Assembly (NCBI GenBank): GCA_002787235.1
Contig: PCWG01000033.1
Coordinates: forward strand, 188,438 to 252,437
Direction: 5' to 3'
Length of the DNA stretch: 64,000 nucleotides
DNA from: Nitrospinae bacterium CG11_big_fil_rev_8_21_14_0_20_45_15
GTDB taxonomy: Bacteria > Nitrospinota > Nitrospinia > Nitrospinales > VA-1
The notes beneath the pieces are model-generated. The model made no database searches. It was not told where the DNA came from and worked only from the letters and a program-made list of their open reading frames with translations. Below, in pieces: positions 52,819 to 62,500 of this stretch; positions within the stretch are counted from its first letter, which is position 1; the number at the start of each line of letters is the position of its first letter. A program made the translations under genes and the position numbers.

Positions 52819-53129
52819 ATTTACAGATCCTTAGTTCAGATGAAAATCAAACTTTTCCCTATAATTGCATCATCCGAACTGTCAATGATGGCTGATAAAA
52901 AGGCTTGGTTTTTTCTAGTTATATCAAACATCATGAAGACCTAAGGAAAGACGAAATTTTGGGTTGGGAAATTCGCTGCCAAAATAAATCGAGCATGGAT
53001 AATCCCTGTTAAAAATTATCTGAGTGCTAAATAAAATCAATTTTTTGCCCGTAGTTAAATTTGCAGGAGAAGGAAGTTTACTCGGGCAAAAGACATTATA
53101 CTTTCCTGACAGGGGAAACAGTTTTACAG
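52819..53129. other. Gap between signalling genes
   Basis: 311 bases with no gene. Apart from the inverted repeat at 53043-53091 nothing stands out; the right half carries the promoter side of the hybrid kinase gene. Confidence 0.4.
53043..53091 (-). terminator. Possible terminator after the HD-GYP gene
   Basis: Perfect nine-base arms TTTTGCCCG (53043-53051) and CGGGCAAAA (53083-53091) with a 31-base loop lie about 40-90 bases past the HD-GYP stop. The following bases on the minus strand are T-rich (AATTGATTTTATTT), but the loop is long. Confidence 0.4.
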
Positions 53130-54188
53130 CTAATCAGAATCTGAGAATTGAGATTTAATTTTCAGAACCTCAGGGAGAATTTTTTTAAAAGAAGTGACGA
53201 GATTGGGATCCAGTATGGTGCCGCTGACTTTTTCCATTTCCATGATGGAGTCCTCTACGGACCATGCATTTTTATACGGTCGTTCGGAAGTCAGAGCATC
53301 GAAAATATCACTGGTGGTTACAATCCTGGCTTCCAGTGATATTTCCTCACCTTTCAAACCATTGGGATACCCAGTGCCGTCAAATTTTTCGTGATGTTGA
53401 AGTGCCATTTGTTGAGCCATCTGTAGTAGCTCAGATTTATCGGCGGATAGTATTTCCGCACCAATGGCGGTATGAGTTTTCATGATTTTCCATTCATCAT
53501 GGTTGAGCTTTCCAGGCTTTAGGAGAATGCTATCGGGGATACCAATTTTCCCAATATCGTGCATGGGAGCGGCGTTGAGAATCAAATCGCAATGCTCCTC
53601 ACCGAGCCCGACATTTTTTGCAAGCAGAGACGAAAAGCGGCTCATTCGAATGACGTGATTTCCGGTTTCGTTATCCCGGTATTCAGCGGCGCGTCCCAAT
53701 CTTTGAATAACGGAAAGTCGCGTGCTGTGCAATTCTTCAGTTCGTTCTTTTACCTTTTGTTCGAGAATTATGTTTTGGTTGCTGACTTCTTTTTGCAGTA
53801 AGTAACCTTCTAAAAGATTGTTGACTCGAGTCAGCATCTCTAAAAGGTTGATGGGTTTCCCCATGAAATCCTTACCCCCACTGCTCAATGCCCTCAAACA
53901 AATGTCATTATCTTGTTCTGCCGTCAAAATCAGGATAGGCAAGTAGGCATCTTTATTGAATTCCTTCAATTGCCTCATCACTTCGAAACCATCCAGATAA
54001 GGCATTCTTAAATCCAGCAAGATGATATCCGGGGCAAACTCTTTGTAGATTTCAAGCACCTCTCTGGAGTCAGTAGTGGCTCGAATGTTTAGATAACCGT
54101 GTTGTAACAAAACCTGGCGCAACAGTTCTACATTTCTCGGTTCGTCATCAACGATGAAGATTCGTGCGTTTTTTATTTTATTTTCCAT
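53130..54188 (-). CDS. Receiver/HD-GYP domain protein (RpfG-like c-di-GMP phosphodiesterase)
   Basis: The 352-residue protein has an N-terminal receiver (I-F-I-V-D-D-E-P, phospho-Asp in I-I-L-L-D-L-R-M-P) and a C-terminal HD-GYP domain. The signature is complete: M-H-D-I-G-K-I-G-I-P-D, H-T-A-I-G-A-E, L-Q-H-H-E-K-F-D-G-T-G-Y-P, and S-D-I-F-D-A-L-T. It should hydrolyse cyclic di-GMP in response to phosphorylation. It starts six bases after the chemoreceptor gene, so the two are probably translated from one message. Confidence 0.93.
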   Translation of the reverse strand: MENKIKNARIFIVDDEPRNVELLRQVLLQHGYLNIRATTDSREVLEIYKEFAPDIILLDLRMPYLDGFEVMRQLKEFNKDAYLPILILTAEQDNDICLRALSSGGKDFMGKPINLLEMLTRVNNLLEGYLLQKEVSNQNIILEQKVKERTEELHSTRLSVIQRLGRAAEYRDNETGNHVIRMSRFSSLLAKNVGLGEEHCDLILNAAPMHDIGKIGIPDSILLKPGKLNHDEWKIMKTHTAIGAEILSADKSELLQMAQQMALQHHEKFDGTGYPNGLKGEEISLEARIVTTSDIFDALTSERPYKNAWSVEDSIMEMEKVSGTILDPNLVTSFKKILPEVLKIKSQFSDSD

Positions 54189-54194
54189 AATTGC

Positions 54195-56204
54195 TTACTG
54201 TTCTGATCTTGATGAAACAATTTTTTGCAAGTCGCTCGCCAGCTTCGATAGTTCGGCGGCGGCAGACTGGGTGTCACTGGCCCCGGAGGTCGTACTCTCT
54301 GCGGCACTCGCTACCCCTGCAATATTTTCGGTGATTTCACTGCTTCCTCTGGATGCTTCCGCAACGCTTCTTTGCATTTCACTGGTGGTGGCAGTTTGTT
54401 CTTCCACCGCACTGGCAATCGTAGAAGAAATATCGTTGATCTGATTGATGACTTGAGAAATAGACGCAATGGAGTCTATCGCTTGAGTGGTATTGTTTTG
54501 AATCGCCTCAATCTTTTTACTGATATCCTCTGTAGCTTTGGCCGTTTCTTTAGCCAATTCCTTAACCTCATTAGCAACAACAGCAAATCCTTTACCCGCT
54601 TCTCCAGCCCTGGCCGCTTCGATTGTGGCATTCAGCGCAAGAAGGTTGGTTTGCTCTGCAATCGAAGTAATGACCTTGATAACTTCGCTGATTTCTGATG
54701 AAGCTGTACCAAGATCACTGACAATTGTATTTGCCGATTGAGCCATTTTAACCGCGTCACCTGTTACTTGAGCCGCTTCGTTTGCATTTTGTGCGATTTC
54801 CCGGATGCTGGAACTCATTTCCTCTGTCCCTGTTGCCACGGTTTGCACGTTTCTGCTCACTTCTTCGCAAGCGGTTGCAACCACATTGGCCTGTGCAGAC
54901 GTTTCCTCTGCATTGCCCGCCATTTGCTGGCTGGTCGCCGTCAGTTCTTCAGCCGCTCCCGCCAGCGTTTGAGCTGTTTCAGTGACCTGTCTCATCACTT
55001 CTTTTTCGCGTTCCTCCAACTCCCGTCTTTCAGTGATGGATTCCCAAGTCACCATAGGACCAACATAATTACCTTCTTTATCGTTGACGGCTGAAACGAT
55101 GATTGACAATAGATGCGGACCGACTTGGATTTCTGAGCTCAAGGGTAAGTTTTTTGGATCAGACAATATCTTTCTTTGATACGAAGGGTTTTGATGAAAA
55201 ATATCGATGGATCGACCGATCAAATCGTCGGCTTTGAAAGGTAAATATTGTTCAAATCCTCTAAGAAGGGTTTTTGTCGCGGTATTGAGGTAGACGACAT
55301 TGAAGTTTTTGTCAGCCCTTAGAATATTGATCGGAGCATCATCCACCATGGCCTTGACTTGAGTCATCTCGTTGTCGATCCTTAACCTGTCGGTGATGAC
55401 ATCCCAGGTGACCATGGGACCAATATAATTATTGCTGTCGTCGTAAATAGGACTTGTCAGAAGATCAAGTATTTCTGGGCCCAACTGTATTTTCGTCTGG
55501 TAGGGCAAGTTTCTGGGGTCTGACAATAGAGCTCGTTGATGGGCTGGGTTTTTATGGAAAATATCAATACACTGACCGAGCATATTTTCGGCTTTGCAGG
55601 GAAGGTATTGCTCAAGGGTTTTAAGCGTTTTGATTGAAGAAGGATTGATGTACCGAATTTTAAATTCATTTTTATCTGCAAAAATGACATTTACCGGAGC
55701 GTTCTGCATCATCGAACTGACTTCTGTGGCTTTTTGCTCGACTTTTTTCTTTTCTGTAACATTTTCCCAGTTCACGATGTAGCCGGTTGCTTCTCCCTGG
55801 GAGTTCAAAATTGCGTTGACATGAGCCGCAAGTGTGACCGTGCCAAATGAAAATTCGGCGACATGAGGAAGGGATTTGGGATTCAGCAAAATCTTCTCAA
55901 TCTTGTCAGGATCTTTATGAAATTGATGGATGGATCGGCCAACAATATCATTTATAGCAATTTTAAAGGCTTTCTGAATCTCATCAGCAATGGCGGTCAA
56001 TGTTTCAATAGCCTTTGGGTTGGCGTATATCAGAATGAATTTGGTGTCAGCAATTAAAACGTTTGATTGAATGCTATCAAAGGCAGAATGAAGCCCCGTT
56101 ACGCTTTCCATCAACGACACATTCTGTTTCGGAGCACTACCGAACAGGTTGGAAAGGAAACCGGTAGATTTGACTGGATGGCTCGATACGTTTTGATCGC
56201 TCAT
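54195..56204 (-). CDS. Soluble chemoreceptor with three PAS domains
   Basis: The 669-residue protein has no membrane span. Three PAS domains (about 35-155, 160-280 and 285-400) are similar to one another, each with G-R/Q-[SC]-I-[HD]-x-F-H-[KQ]-[DN]-P followed by a L-x-[DN]-P-[KR]-[NS]-L-P phrase. The MCP signalling domain follows with the hairpin tip [20 protein letters not shown] and many E-E/Q-rich heptads. A cytoplasmic cluster is expected, sensing a small ligand, redox state or light. AAGGA precedes the ATG. No CheA, CheW or methylation genes are nearby. Confidence 0.93.
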   Translation of the reverse strand: MSDQNVSSHPVKSTGFLSNLFGSAPKQNVSLMESVTGLHSAFDSIQSNVLIADTKFILIYANPKAIETLTAIADEIQKAFKIAINDIVGRSIHQFHKDPDKIEKILLNPKSLPHVAEFSFGTVTLAAHVNAILNSQGEATGYIVNWENVTEKKKVEQKATEVSSMMQNAPVNVIFADKNEFKIRYINPSSIKTLKTLEQYLPCKAENMLGQCIDIFHKNPAHQRALLSDPRNLPYQTKIQLGPEILDLLTSPIYDDSNNYIGPMVTWDVITDRLRIDNEMTQVKAMVDDAPINILRADKNFNVVYLNTATKTLLRGFEQYLPFKADDLIGRSIDIFHQNPSYQRKILSDPKNLPLSSEIQVGPHLLSIIVSAVNDKEGNYVGPMVTWESITERRELEEREKEVMRQVTETAQTLAGAAEELTATSQQMAGNAEETSAQANVVATACEEVSRNVQTVATGTEEMSSSIREIAQNANEAAQVTGDAVKMAQSANTIVSDLGTASSEISEVIKVITSIAEQTNLLALNATIEAARAGEAGKGFAVVANEVKELAKETAKATEDISKKIEAIQNNTTQAIDSIASISQVINQINDISSTIASAVEEQTATTSEMQRSVAEASRGSSEITENIAGVASAAESTTSGASDTQSAAAELSKLASDLQKIVSSRSEQ

Positions 56205-56935
56205 TTTAAATTCCTTTAATAGACGCTAATTTTATATAAAAGGGCAGATTGGTTTTGAAATTCAGTTGAAAAAAATAAACGGTAGCCATTATCAACCGAT
56301 GACGTTCGCATCAAGTTGATATTGATTTGGCGCAAATTCATAGCCGATACACTGTAACAGTTTAGGTAGATTAGCAGGACGCCTCCACTCCTGCCACAAC
56401 AAAAATAAAAGATAATTATTTTTTAGCTGCTGATAAATTGACCAGCATTTGAGACGTTTGTCTTACTGATTTTAATTTTCAGTAGTGACTGCTAAAATCA
56501 AGTCTATAAATATTTATAACAGATTTTGGTTTGTTGTTTTGATACAATTGAGTCACAATTTTCTCCACTCAGCGTCCTGAAAAGCGGGGTGTTCCGCTCA
56601 AGATCAAGGTCATAAAAGGGAACTACAGATTGTTCTGTACTGCATCCTGTATTTCGGTACGAATTAGACCCGACGGAAGTCTCAAATATCTTTTTCAGCA
56701 ATTTAATAAAGACTGAGAAAGTGAGTCAATCGTTGCTTGCAAAAGAAGGTTTTTGTATATCTATCAAGAGAGATATTTTTTTGTCCAAAGTTATTCTCTT
56801 TAAAATTGAAAAAAATCACAATGAACGCAGATATTTTGAGCGAAAACCACAGCCATTGATTATGGATTCTTCTATAGATATCCGCAAAATTTTTGAGGGC
56901 GTGGTGGTGATACCACATACCAGAGGTTAAAATCT
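56205..56935. other. 731-bp spacer, no supported gene
   Basis: The divergent promoters of the chemoreceptor (minus) and mtfA-like (plus) genes must be here. A 6-base inverted repeat GCAGGA/TCCTGC spans 56377-56397. A 69-codon GTG-started frame ending at 56930 and a 41-codon minus frame at 56216-56341 lack ribosome-binding sites or family support. Confidence 0.4.
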
Positions 56936-57730
56936 ATGTGGCATTGGCTTCGTGATTATCGCCGAAAAAAAATATTGGCCACTCCTTTCCCAGAGGAGTG
57001 GGATACGCTCATTCAAAGTAATATCCAATATTACCAGCACCTCAACAAAGAAGAAAAAAAGCGTCTGCAGGATCTCATCCAAATTTTTATAGCCGAAAAG
57101 TATTGGGAGGGGTGCAACGGCCTCGAAATGACCGACGAAATTCGCGTTCTGATCGCCGCCCACGCGTGCCTGATGATACTCGCGTTGCCAAACGATTATT
57201 ACCGCAACGTGGAAACCATTTACGTGTATCCCACAACAATCTTTTCTTCCGAAAGACCCCTGGGTTATTTTGAATTTCGCACGACCCCAGTGCGTGGCCC
57301 CATGCCCATTCTGGGCGAGGCCCATCATAGCGGTCCCGTCGTACTTGTCTGGGACGCAGTGAAAAGAGAAACCCGGCATCCGGAACAAGGTCATAATGTG
57401 GTCTATCACGAATTCGCACATAAACTGGACATGCTCGATGGCAGTGCCGATGGCACGCCCCTGCTGGCAACTCACGAAGAATATCAGAGGTGGTGCGATG
57501 TTTGCTCCGAAGAGTACCTGGAGCTATGCGCTAAGGTGGAACGTGGCAAACCTACTTTTTTTGATGATTATGGGGCAACGAATGAAGCGGAGTTTTTCGC
57601 CGTAGTGACGGAATACTTCTTTTGCAAACCCGAAAAAATGCAACACCATCACCCAAAACTCTATCAGGTCTTAAAAGATTTTTACCGTCAAGACCCGGCG
57701 CAGAGAGTGACGAACAATCAACAAGCATAG
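56936..57730 (+). CDS. mtfA: MtfA-type zinc peptidase
   Basis: The 264-residue protein matches the MtfA (DUF980) family in length and motifs: W-E-G-C-N-G-L-E-M-T-D-E, I-A-A-H-A-C-L-M-I-L, and the zinc site Y-H-E-F-A-H-K-L-D (HExxH at about residues 162-166) followed by D-G-S-A-D-G-T-P. A Glu later in the chain (A-T-N-E-A-E-F-F-A) would be the third ligand. In E. coli MtfA binds the repressor Mlc and cleaves peptides from the cytoplasm, with a role in sugar uptake control; here no Mlc/ptsG context is visible. Confidence 0.92.
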   Translation: MWHWLRDYRRKKILATPFPEEWDTLIQSNIQYYQHLNKEEKKRLQDLIQIFIAEKYWEGCNGLEMTDEIRVLIAAHACLMILALPNDYYRNVETIYVYPTTIFSSERPLGYFEFRTTPVRGPMPILGEAHHSGPVVLVWDAVKRETRHPEQGHNVVYHEFAHKLDMLDGSADGTPLLATHEEYQRWCDVCSEEYLELCAKVERGKPTFFDDYGATNEAEFFAVVTEYFFCKPEKMQHHHPKLYQVLKDFYRQDPAQRVTNNQQA

Positions 57731-58001
57731 CCTGCCCTAACCGCCGCTTCCTCAGCGAAACTCCTCTACAAATCAGAGCAAGTATCAACTTTGCTCTGCA
57801 ACCCAAAATGAAAGCACGGTAAAAATGGGATGCTGTCCTCCATCCACTGCGAACGACAGCAAAAAATGAAACTACCGGGTGTCTAGAAAACCTGGGGCGT
57901 ATCACTCTTTAACACTAAAAAACATTAAATTTGCTACCCTTACCGCTACCCAAAGTAAAAACGGCTTACAGAGATACTCTGTAAACCGTTATTTTATATG
58001 A
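57731..58001. other. Spacer between mtfA and the tRNA scar
   Basis: No gene is seen. It contains an eight-base-stem hairpin (57774-57781 with 57791-57798) that could end mtfA transcription, though without a T run, and the terminator at 57952-57996. Confidence 0.4.
57952..57996. terminator. Terminator of the former tRNA-Thr gene
   Basis: Thirteen-base arms (57961-57973 and 57977-57989, one C-A mismatch) enclose a three-base loop. Both flanks are A/T-rich so it can end transcripts from either side. It is placed just behind the 3' end of the tRNA fragment on the minus strand. Confidence 0.75.
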
Positions 58002-58043
58002 AGCCAACGCGCGGAATTGAACCGCGGACCTACTGATTACGAA
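58002..58043 (-). pseudogene. 3' fragment of tRNA-Thr(CGT): att site remnant
   Basis: On the minus strand the bases read, 5' to 3', anticodon loop TTCGTAA (anticodon CGT at 58039-58041), the 3' half of the anticodon stem TCAGT, variable loop, full T arm CGCGG/CCGCG with TTCAATT, and acceptor CGTTGGC plus discriminator. The 5' half is gone: after 58043 the expected partner ACTGA is replaced by TATAA. The anticodon stem/loop and T arm match bacterial tRNA-Thr(CGT) as I know it. A tRNA cut at the anticodon loop with its own terminator still behind it is the classic attachment-site remnant of an island integrated by a tyrosine recombinase. The intact gene should lie at the other end of the island, beyond this window. 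Confidence 0.85.
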
Positions 58044-58233
58044 TTATAAATTGACGTTTTTCGGAAGTTGTTGTATTCAGGCCGTTTTCCCTTATCTGCT
58101 TTATTTTCAGGTAGTTTCAGGCGTTCCATAGTTTCCACTAATTCCATAAATTCTGCCCTTTTGGATAATTTCTATCATAATTTTATCATAGTCCGACCTA
58201 CTGATTCTGTAGTAGCAGGTCGAATTTATTAAT
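58044..58233. other. Island-edge non-coding DNA
   Basis: 190 AT-rich bases between the att remnant and the first island gene hold no gene. A second copy of the 12-base att core segment (see 58195-58221) lies near its right end. Confidence 0.5.
58195..58221. repeat. 12-bp att-core direct repeat with inverted repeat
   Basis: GACCTACTGATT, the segment at 58027-58038 in the tRNA fragment, occurs again at 58195-58206, 168 bases away in the same orientation. The second copy is also part of an imperfect inverted repeat ending in AGCAGGTCG (outer arms CGACCT/AGGTCG at 58194-58222). It could be a recombinase arm/secondary core site. Confidence 0.55.
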
Positions 58234-59511
58234 TCAATTTAAAAAAATTGTAATAATATTTTTTCCATTACCCTTGCTAGTATTAACAGCTTGATCAGCA
58301 TTATTAAAAGCAGCAACAATATTTTTCACATCTAAACATTCAGCAATTCCTATACTCAGAGTAATAATAAGTTTTTCCGGTTTGCCTCTCTCAGTGTATA
58401 TAATGGGGTTTTGTCTCAAATCATCCGCAACCCTTTGCATCATACCCTTTGCTTCATCAAGGGAAAAGTCTTGACATAAGACAGAAAATTCATCGCCACC
58501 AAATCTATAAACCTTATCCCGTGGTCGTATTTTTTTCCTTATAACACTCGCAGTACGCTTAATGGCTTCATCACCAAAAGAATGACTATAGTTATCATTT
58601 ATATTTTTAAAATTATCGATGTCGATAAAAATACATGCGATAGGAACTCCGACCGGTCTGGTTTTATTTTCAATGTCCTGCATATCTTGAAGGTAAAGAC
58701 TCTTATTTCCAGTTTGGGTCAGTGGGTCCACAAAACCTAATTGATTTATAGCAGGTTTAGAAAGGAGTTCGCGAACTGGTCCTGGCCGGCAATCACATGG
58801 CAATAAGGTGCATACAACGCAAAAACCCGGGTAAGCTCTCCAAAGCGATTCACTTGGGAATTCAGTTATTTTTTTACTTTTTGGATCAATATAAAGGTTT
58901 GTCACCAGAGCAAACCACCATGCGAAAAAATCTGCCAATTCATTGTCAAAGTTTGAAGGATATAAATGATAAAACCTAATCGTTTCTGCCACTTCAGAAA
59001 GTTCTTCAATCAGCCGCGTATGCATATAATGCAAGCTATCAATATCTGAAGGTTCACTTGATTTGTTTCCCCAAGAATTTTCGTATATAGCTCTAAACAT
59101 AACTTGATAATCATCAACTCTCTTTTTGCTGGCGGGATATTGATCTTTAAAAAAAATATCAAGTTTACCTTGGTCTAAATTGGATTTTTTCCCAGAAATG
59201 CATTTGCATGGCTTAGAACAACAATATGGGCAAACACTTGGGAATTTCGTAAAAATCAACCTCTCTAAATCCGCCTCATTCCGTTTTACTTGCTTTAGGA
59301 GCGCAACTGCCCAAGCAAAAATCTTAGGCAAAAACTTCTTTGCTTCATCAACATCATTCTTCTTAAATAGAAACTTACCAAATGCTCCACATACCTCTGT
59401 TAAATGGACAAATATTTCAGAGGCAGTTTTATTATAATTTTGCGAATTGCCATATATTTCATAAAGCATTTTAACCCACTCATTGAGATTTTGATCCTTG
59501 TGATAGGGCAT
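58234..59511 (-). CDS. GGDEF protein with two MazG-like/Cys-cluster units
   Basis: The 425-residue protein ends in a full GGDEF domain (about 270-424): F-I-D-I-D-N-F-K, active-site F-G-G-D-E-F, and an R-x2-D inhibitory site five residues before it, so it should make cyclic di-GMP or a related dinucleotide. The N-terminal 245 residues form two similar units. Each has a helical part with [H/E]-L-x-E and [K/A]-x-[LF]-x-x-F-A-W-x-x-A-L, then F-P-S and a cluster C-x2-C-x4-C-x-C. The second unit keeps E-E-L-S-E-V-A-E and N-E-L-A-D-F-F, the acidic metal-binding pattern of MazG-type NTP pyrophosphohydrolases; the first has lost most acidic residues. It is the last gene of the island operon, 23 bases after the ATPase gene. 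Confidence 0.82.
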   Translation of the reverse strand: MPYHKDQNLNEWVKMLYEIYGNSQNYNKTASEIFVHLTEVCGAFGKFLFKKNDVDEAKKFLPKIFAWAVALLKQVKRNEADLERLIFTKFPSVCPYCCSKPCKCISGKKSNLDQGKLDIFFKDQYPASKKRVDDYQVMFRAIYENSWGNKSSEPSDIDSLHYMHTRLIEELSEVAETIRFYHLYPSNFDNELADFFAWWFALVTNLYIDPKSKKITEFPSESLWRAYPGFCVVCTLLPCDCRPGPVRELLSKPAINQLGFVDPLTQTGNKSLYLQDMQDIENKTRPVGVPIACIFIDIDNFKNINDNYSHSFGDEAIKRTASVIRKKIRPRDKVYRFGGDEFSVLCQDFSLDEAKGMMQRVADDLRQNPIIYTERGKPEKLIITLSIGIAECLDVKNIVAAFNNADQAVNTSKGNGKNIITIFLN

Positions 59512-59534
59512 ATTATAAACCTATGAAAGAATTT

Positions 59535-62500
59535 TCAATTTGGTAGTGTAATTTTGTAAAAGGAAGTAGGCCCAACCCCTGCTGTAAACTTGATTGGATT
59601 AAAGTCTTTCGGCTCAACATAGTAGCATTGTGCTACTTTCAATGAGGCACTTAAAACTGAACATGCAACCGCTTGTATTTTTGATCCTGTTAATCCTAAT
59701 TCAAAATTAAAACCTCTGTCCATATACCATTCTTTGTAACATCTAAATAAAAATTTAATCGCTTCATTTATATCGTTGCTATCGATTTCGCTTATTTCTG
59801 CACTGGTAAATTCTCCTGCCGCAACATTAGCAGCTATTTTTGCTAACTTCCCTCTAGGGGTTTTGCTAATTGGGGTCCCAATTTCAAATCTGTCGTATTC
59901 TTTACTTGATATCAAACCAAATAACCTTTTATGTTTTGGAGATGAAAATGCACACAATACTTTCCTTCTTGATTCGTCTGCTTCTGATGGAAGAAGATTG
60001 ATTAAAGAGTATGGTTGCTCTTCCCCTGTCAAGATATTTTCCATTTCTTCCAGAATTTTGAAATGGTCATCTGATTTTCCAGCATCTAATAATTTTTCCA
60101 AGTGCGCATCCAAGGGATAATGTTGCTCGGCTTTTGTGTGACAAATCCATACTTGTCGCTTCGAAATCAGACTTTCTCTAATTGTCCCAAAAATTACAGG
60201 TTTTGCTAAACCAGTAATATCCACCATTCTTCTCTGCACAGAAGAGTCCAATTCCTTATCCCAATTATTAGAGTAATCAATTACCCTGTAATCGATTTTT
60301 TCCTTGTCCAATAAATCGAGCATTTCCTTAGATTTTCCCTCATGCTTATATTTTATAGCCAAAACTTCCTTAGGTTTTGCTATCTCTAATATCACTTTTA
60401 ATGACTCTAAAGTACGTGACTCAAATCCCAGCCCAAGAATCAATTGGTCTATTGGCTTAAAGTTATCTTGCTTTGGTTCAATTGTTTCTATTAAAGGTAA
60501 CTTCAGCTTTAAAAATTCTTGGTTTTCTTCTGAAAAGTAAATTTGGCTTTTGTTTTCTTCGGCGGGTTTTTCTAATTCGTCAAAAAGCGTACGCTGCCTA
60601 ATTGTATTTAAAGCGTCTGATTTTTTTTCAGAAACCACAATAGATTGAATTTCGATTTCCTCTTCACTGTCATCTAAATCATCCTCATCTGAGGTTTCTT
60701 CCTTCACCAAATTTCGAAGGAGTATCTCTTTCCCCTCCTCTGAGCTTTTCATGTTCAACCAAAGTTCCAACTCTTCCCCTGACAATTCGAATCGATCACT
60801 TTCTGCTAGTCCTATATATTTAACCAATCCATAAATTTTTCTGTACGTCAGTTTAAACTGCCTAATTGGATCAGTATCTCTTACTTTTGCCCTAGGCCCG
60901 GAAGTACCCCCAGCAAACACAAAAAGACCAGCATCAATTAATTCTCGTAGTTTTCTGTACTGCTTTTCCTTGTCTCCCGAAGTTATACGAACATATAAAG
61001 AGAGATATTGACGCAATCTTTTTCTTTCTACTCGTTTTTTTATAATGTCCTGATAAGATTGATACATTAATTCATACGAAGCTTCAGCGAAGGAATCTGA
61101 ATAATCCTTTAAAAACCCCTCTTGCCTGAAGTGCTTTAACCCAAATAATCTTTTAGCTGAAAACTCTTGATATGATTCCGATTGTATTTGCTTAGAAATA
61201 GGACTTTCATTTTTATAATTCCTCAAAAAGGATTCATAAAGGCTAATTACATCTCCTATATCTCCGACACACACACGAGATAAAGCAGTAATTCCGTAAT
61301 ACACTCTTTTTCTCTCACTTGAGGTACTTGATGATGAAACAATCGTATTCGCAATGTTGGCGAGACTAGTATCACCAAGTAATTCCGAGGGTGAAATTGG
61401 ACCTTCCCCCCCTGACAATTTATCTTTTGGATGGGCAGGCCAGATCTCTGCACGCTTTTTTAAAATGTCACCTACAAAATATTTGCCACCATTTTTTTTA
61501 CTCTTTATTTTCCTGTAAACTTCGGCACCAAGATCAAACACCTTATAGTCACGATCTTCACCAGGCTGCTCCAACTTGCCTGGTACATCAAAAGCAAGCT
61601 CTATAGTTTGAATTTCTGATGATATTTTGAATGCACAGTTTTGATCATGAAAAAGAAGATGAGATAATATGGGTTCAACATTTTCTTTCATCAAATATCG
61701 GGTTGAAACATCATCCAACAAAAATAGAATATATGATTCGCCCCACAATGATGAGCACTCTAAAATTATTCTTGCTAGATGAGGAAATGCTTGGGCAGAT
61801 TCAATAGTAAAATCTAAGGGGATCCCATTTCTATTTAGTTCAATTTCAATTTCTAAAAGAACATATCGCAAGTCACTTAATGTTATAACGCTTTTTAATC
61901 TTGCCTTAAAATTTTCATCAAGAGGTATATAGTCAGATACTGCTTTTGAAATTTTAGAATGAGCTAAATTGCTTACTTGGTCCCGGCTGATTTCTTTTAA
62001 ATGCGAAAGAGCATCTACAGCACCTTTAGCATAACCAATGTACAATCGAGCTATTTGTATATCAATCGTGTTTGTATCTTTAGATTTTTTATCTTTAGAT
62101 AAAGTACCTTTTATTTCTTGAGCGGCCATATATAAGCCAACAAAATTATCCTCTTTTAATCGCTTAATAGTTTCTTCCGCATTTTCTTCGAGCCTCCTAA
62201 CTGCAGCTCTTGCGTGGAATTGCATTGCTTTCAAAAGCATGGTTTTCCCACAACCTCGCATGCCAGTGATAATTAGATGTCCATGACTGGAAACACTTTT
62301 TAACCAGGCATCATCAGGGTCTACTAAAAGCTTTGGAACGAACCATGGAGCTAAAGTTTGTGCATTATAGGAGTCGCCAAAGCTACTAATTTTTAATGGA
62401 TTTTTCCAAGGCGAAGAAGTAAAAAAAACCCCTTCTTTAATTTGATTAATTATATCTTCACTGTTTGGGGTACGTTGATTCTCAATATTTGGTAGTAAAT

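Noticed and set aside
56216-56341. 41-codon minus-strand frame ending next to the chemoreceptor start
   Set aside because: No ribosome-binding site and no family resemblance; likely leader sequence of the chemoreceptor mRNA.
56721-56930. 69-codon GTG-started frame ending just before mtfA
   Set aside because: No ribosome-binding site, no recognisable sequence; the close distance to mtfA alone is not enough.
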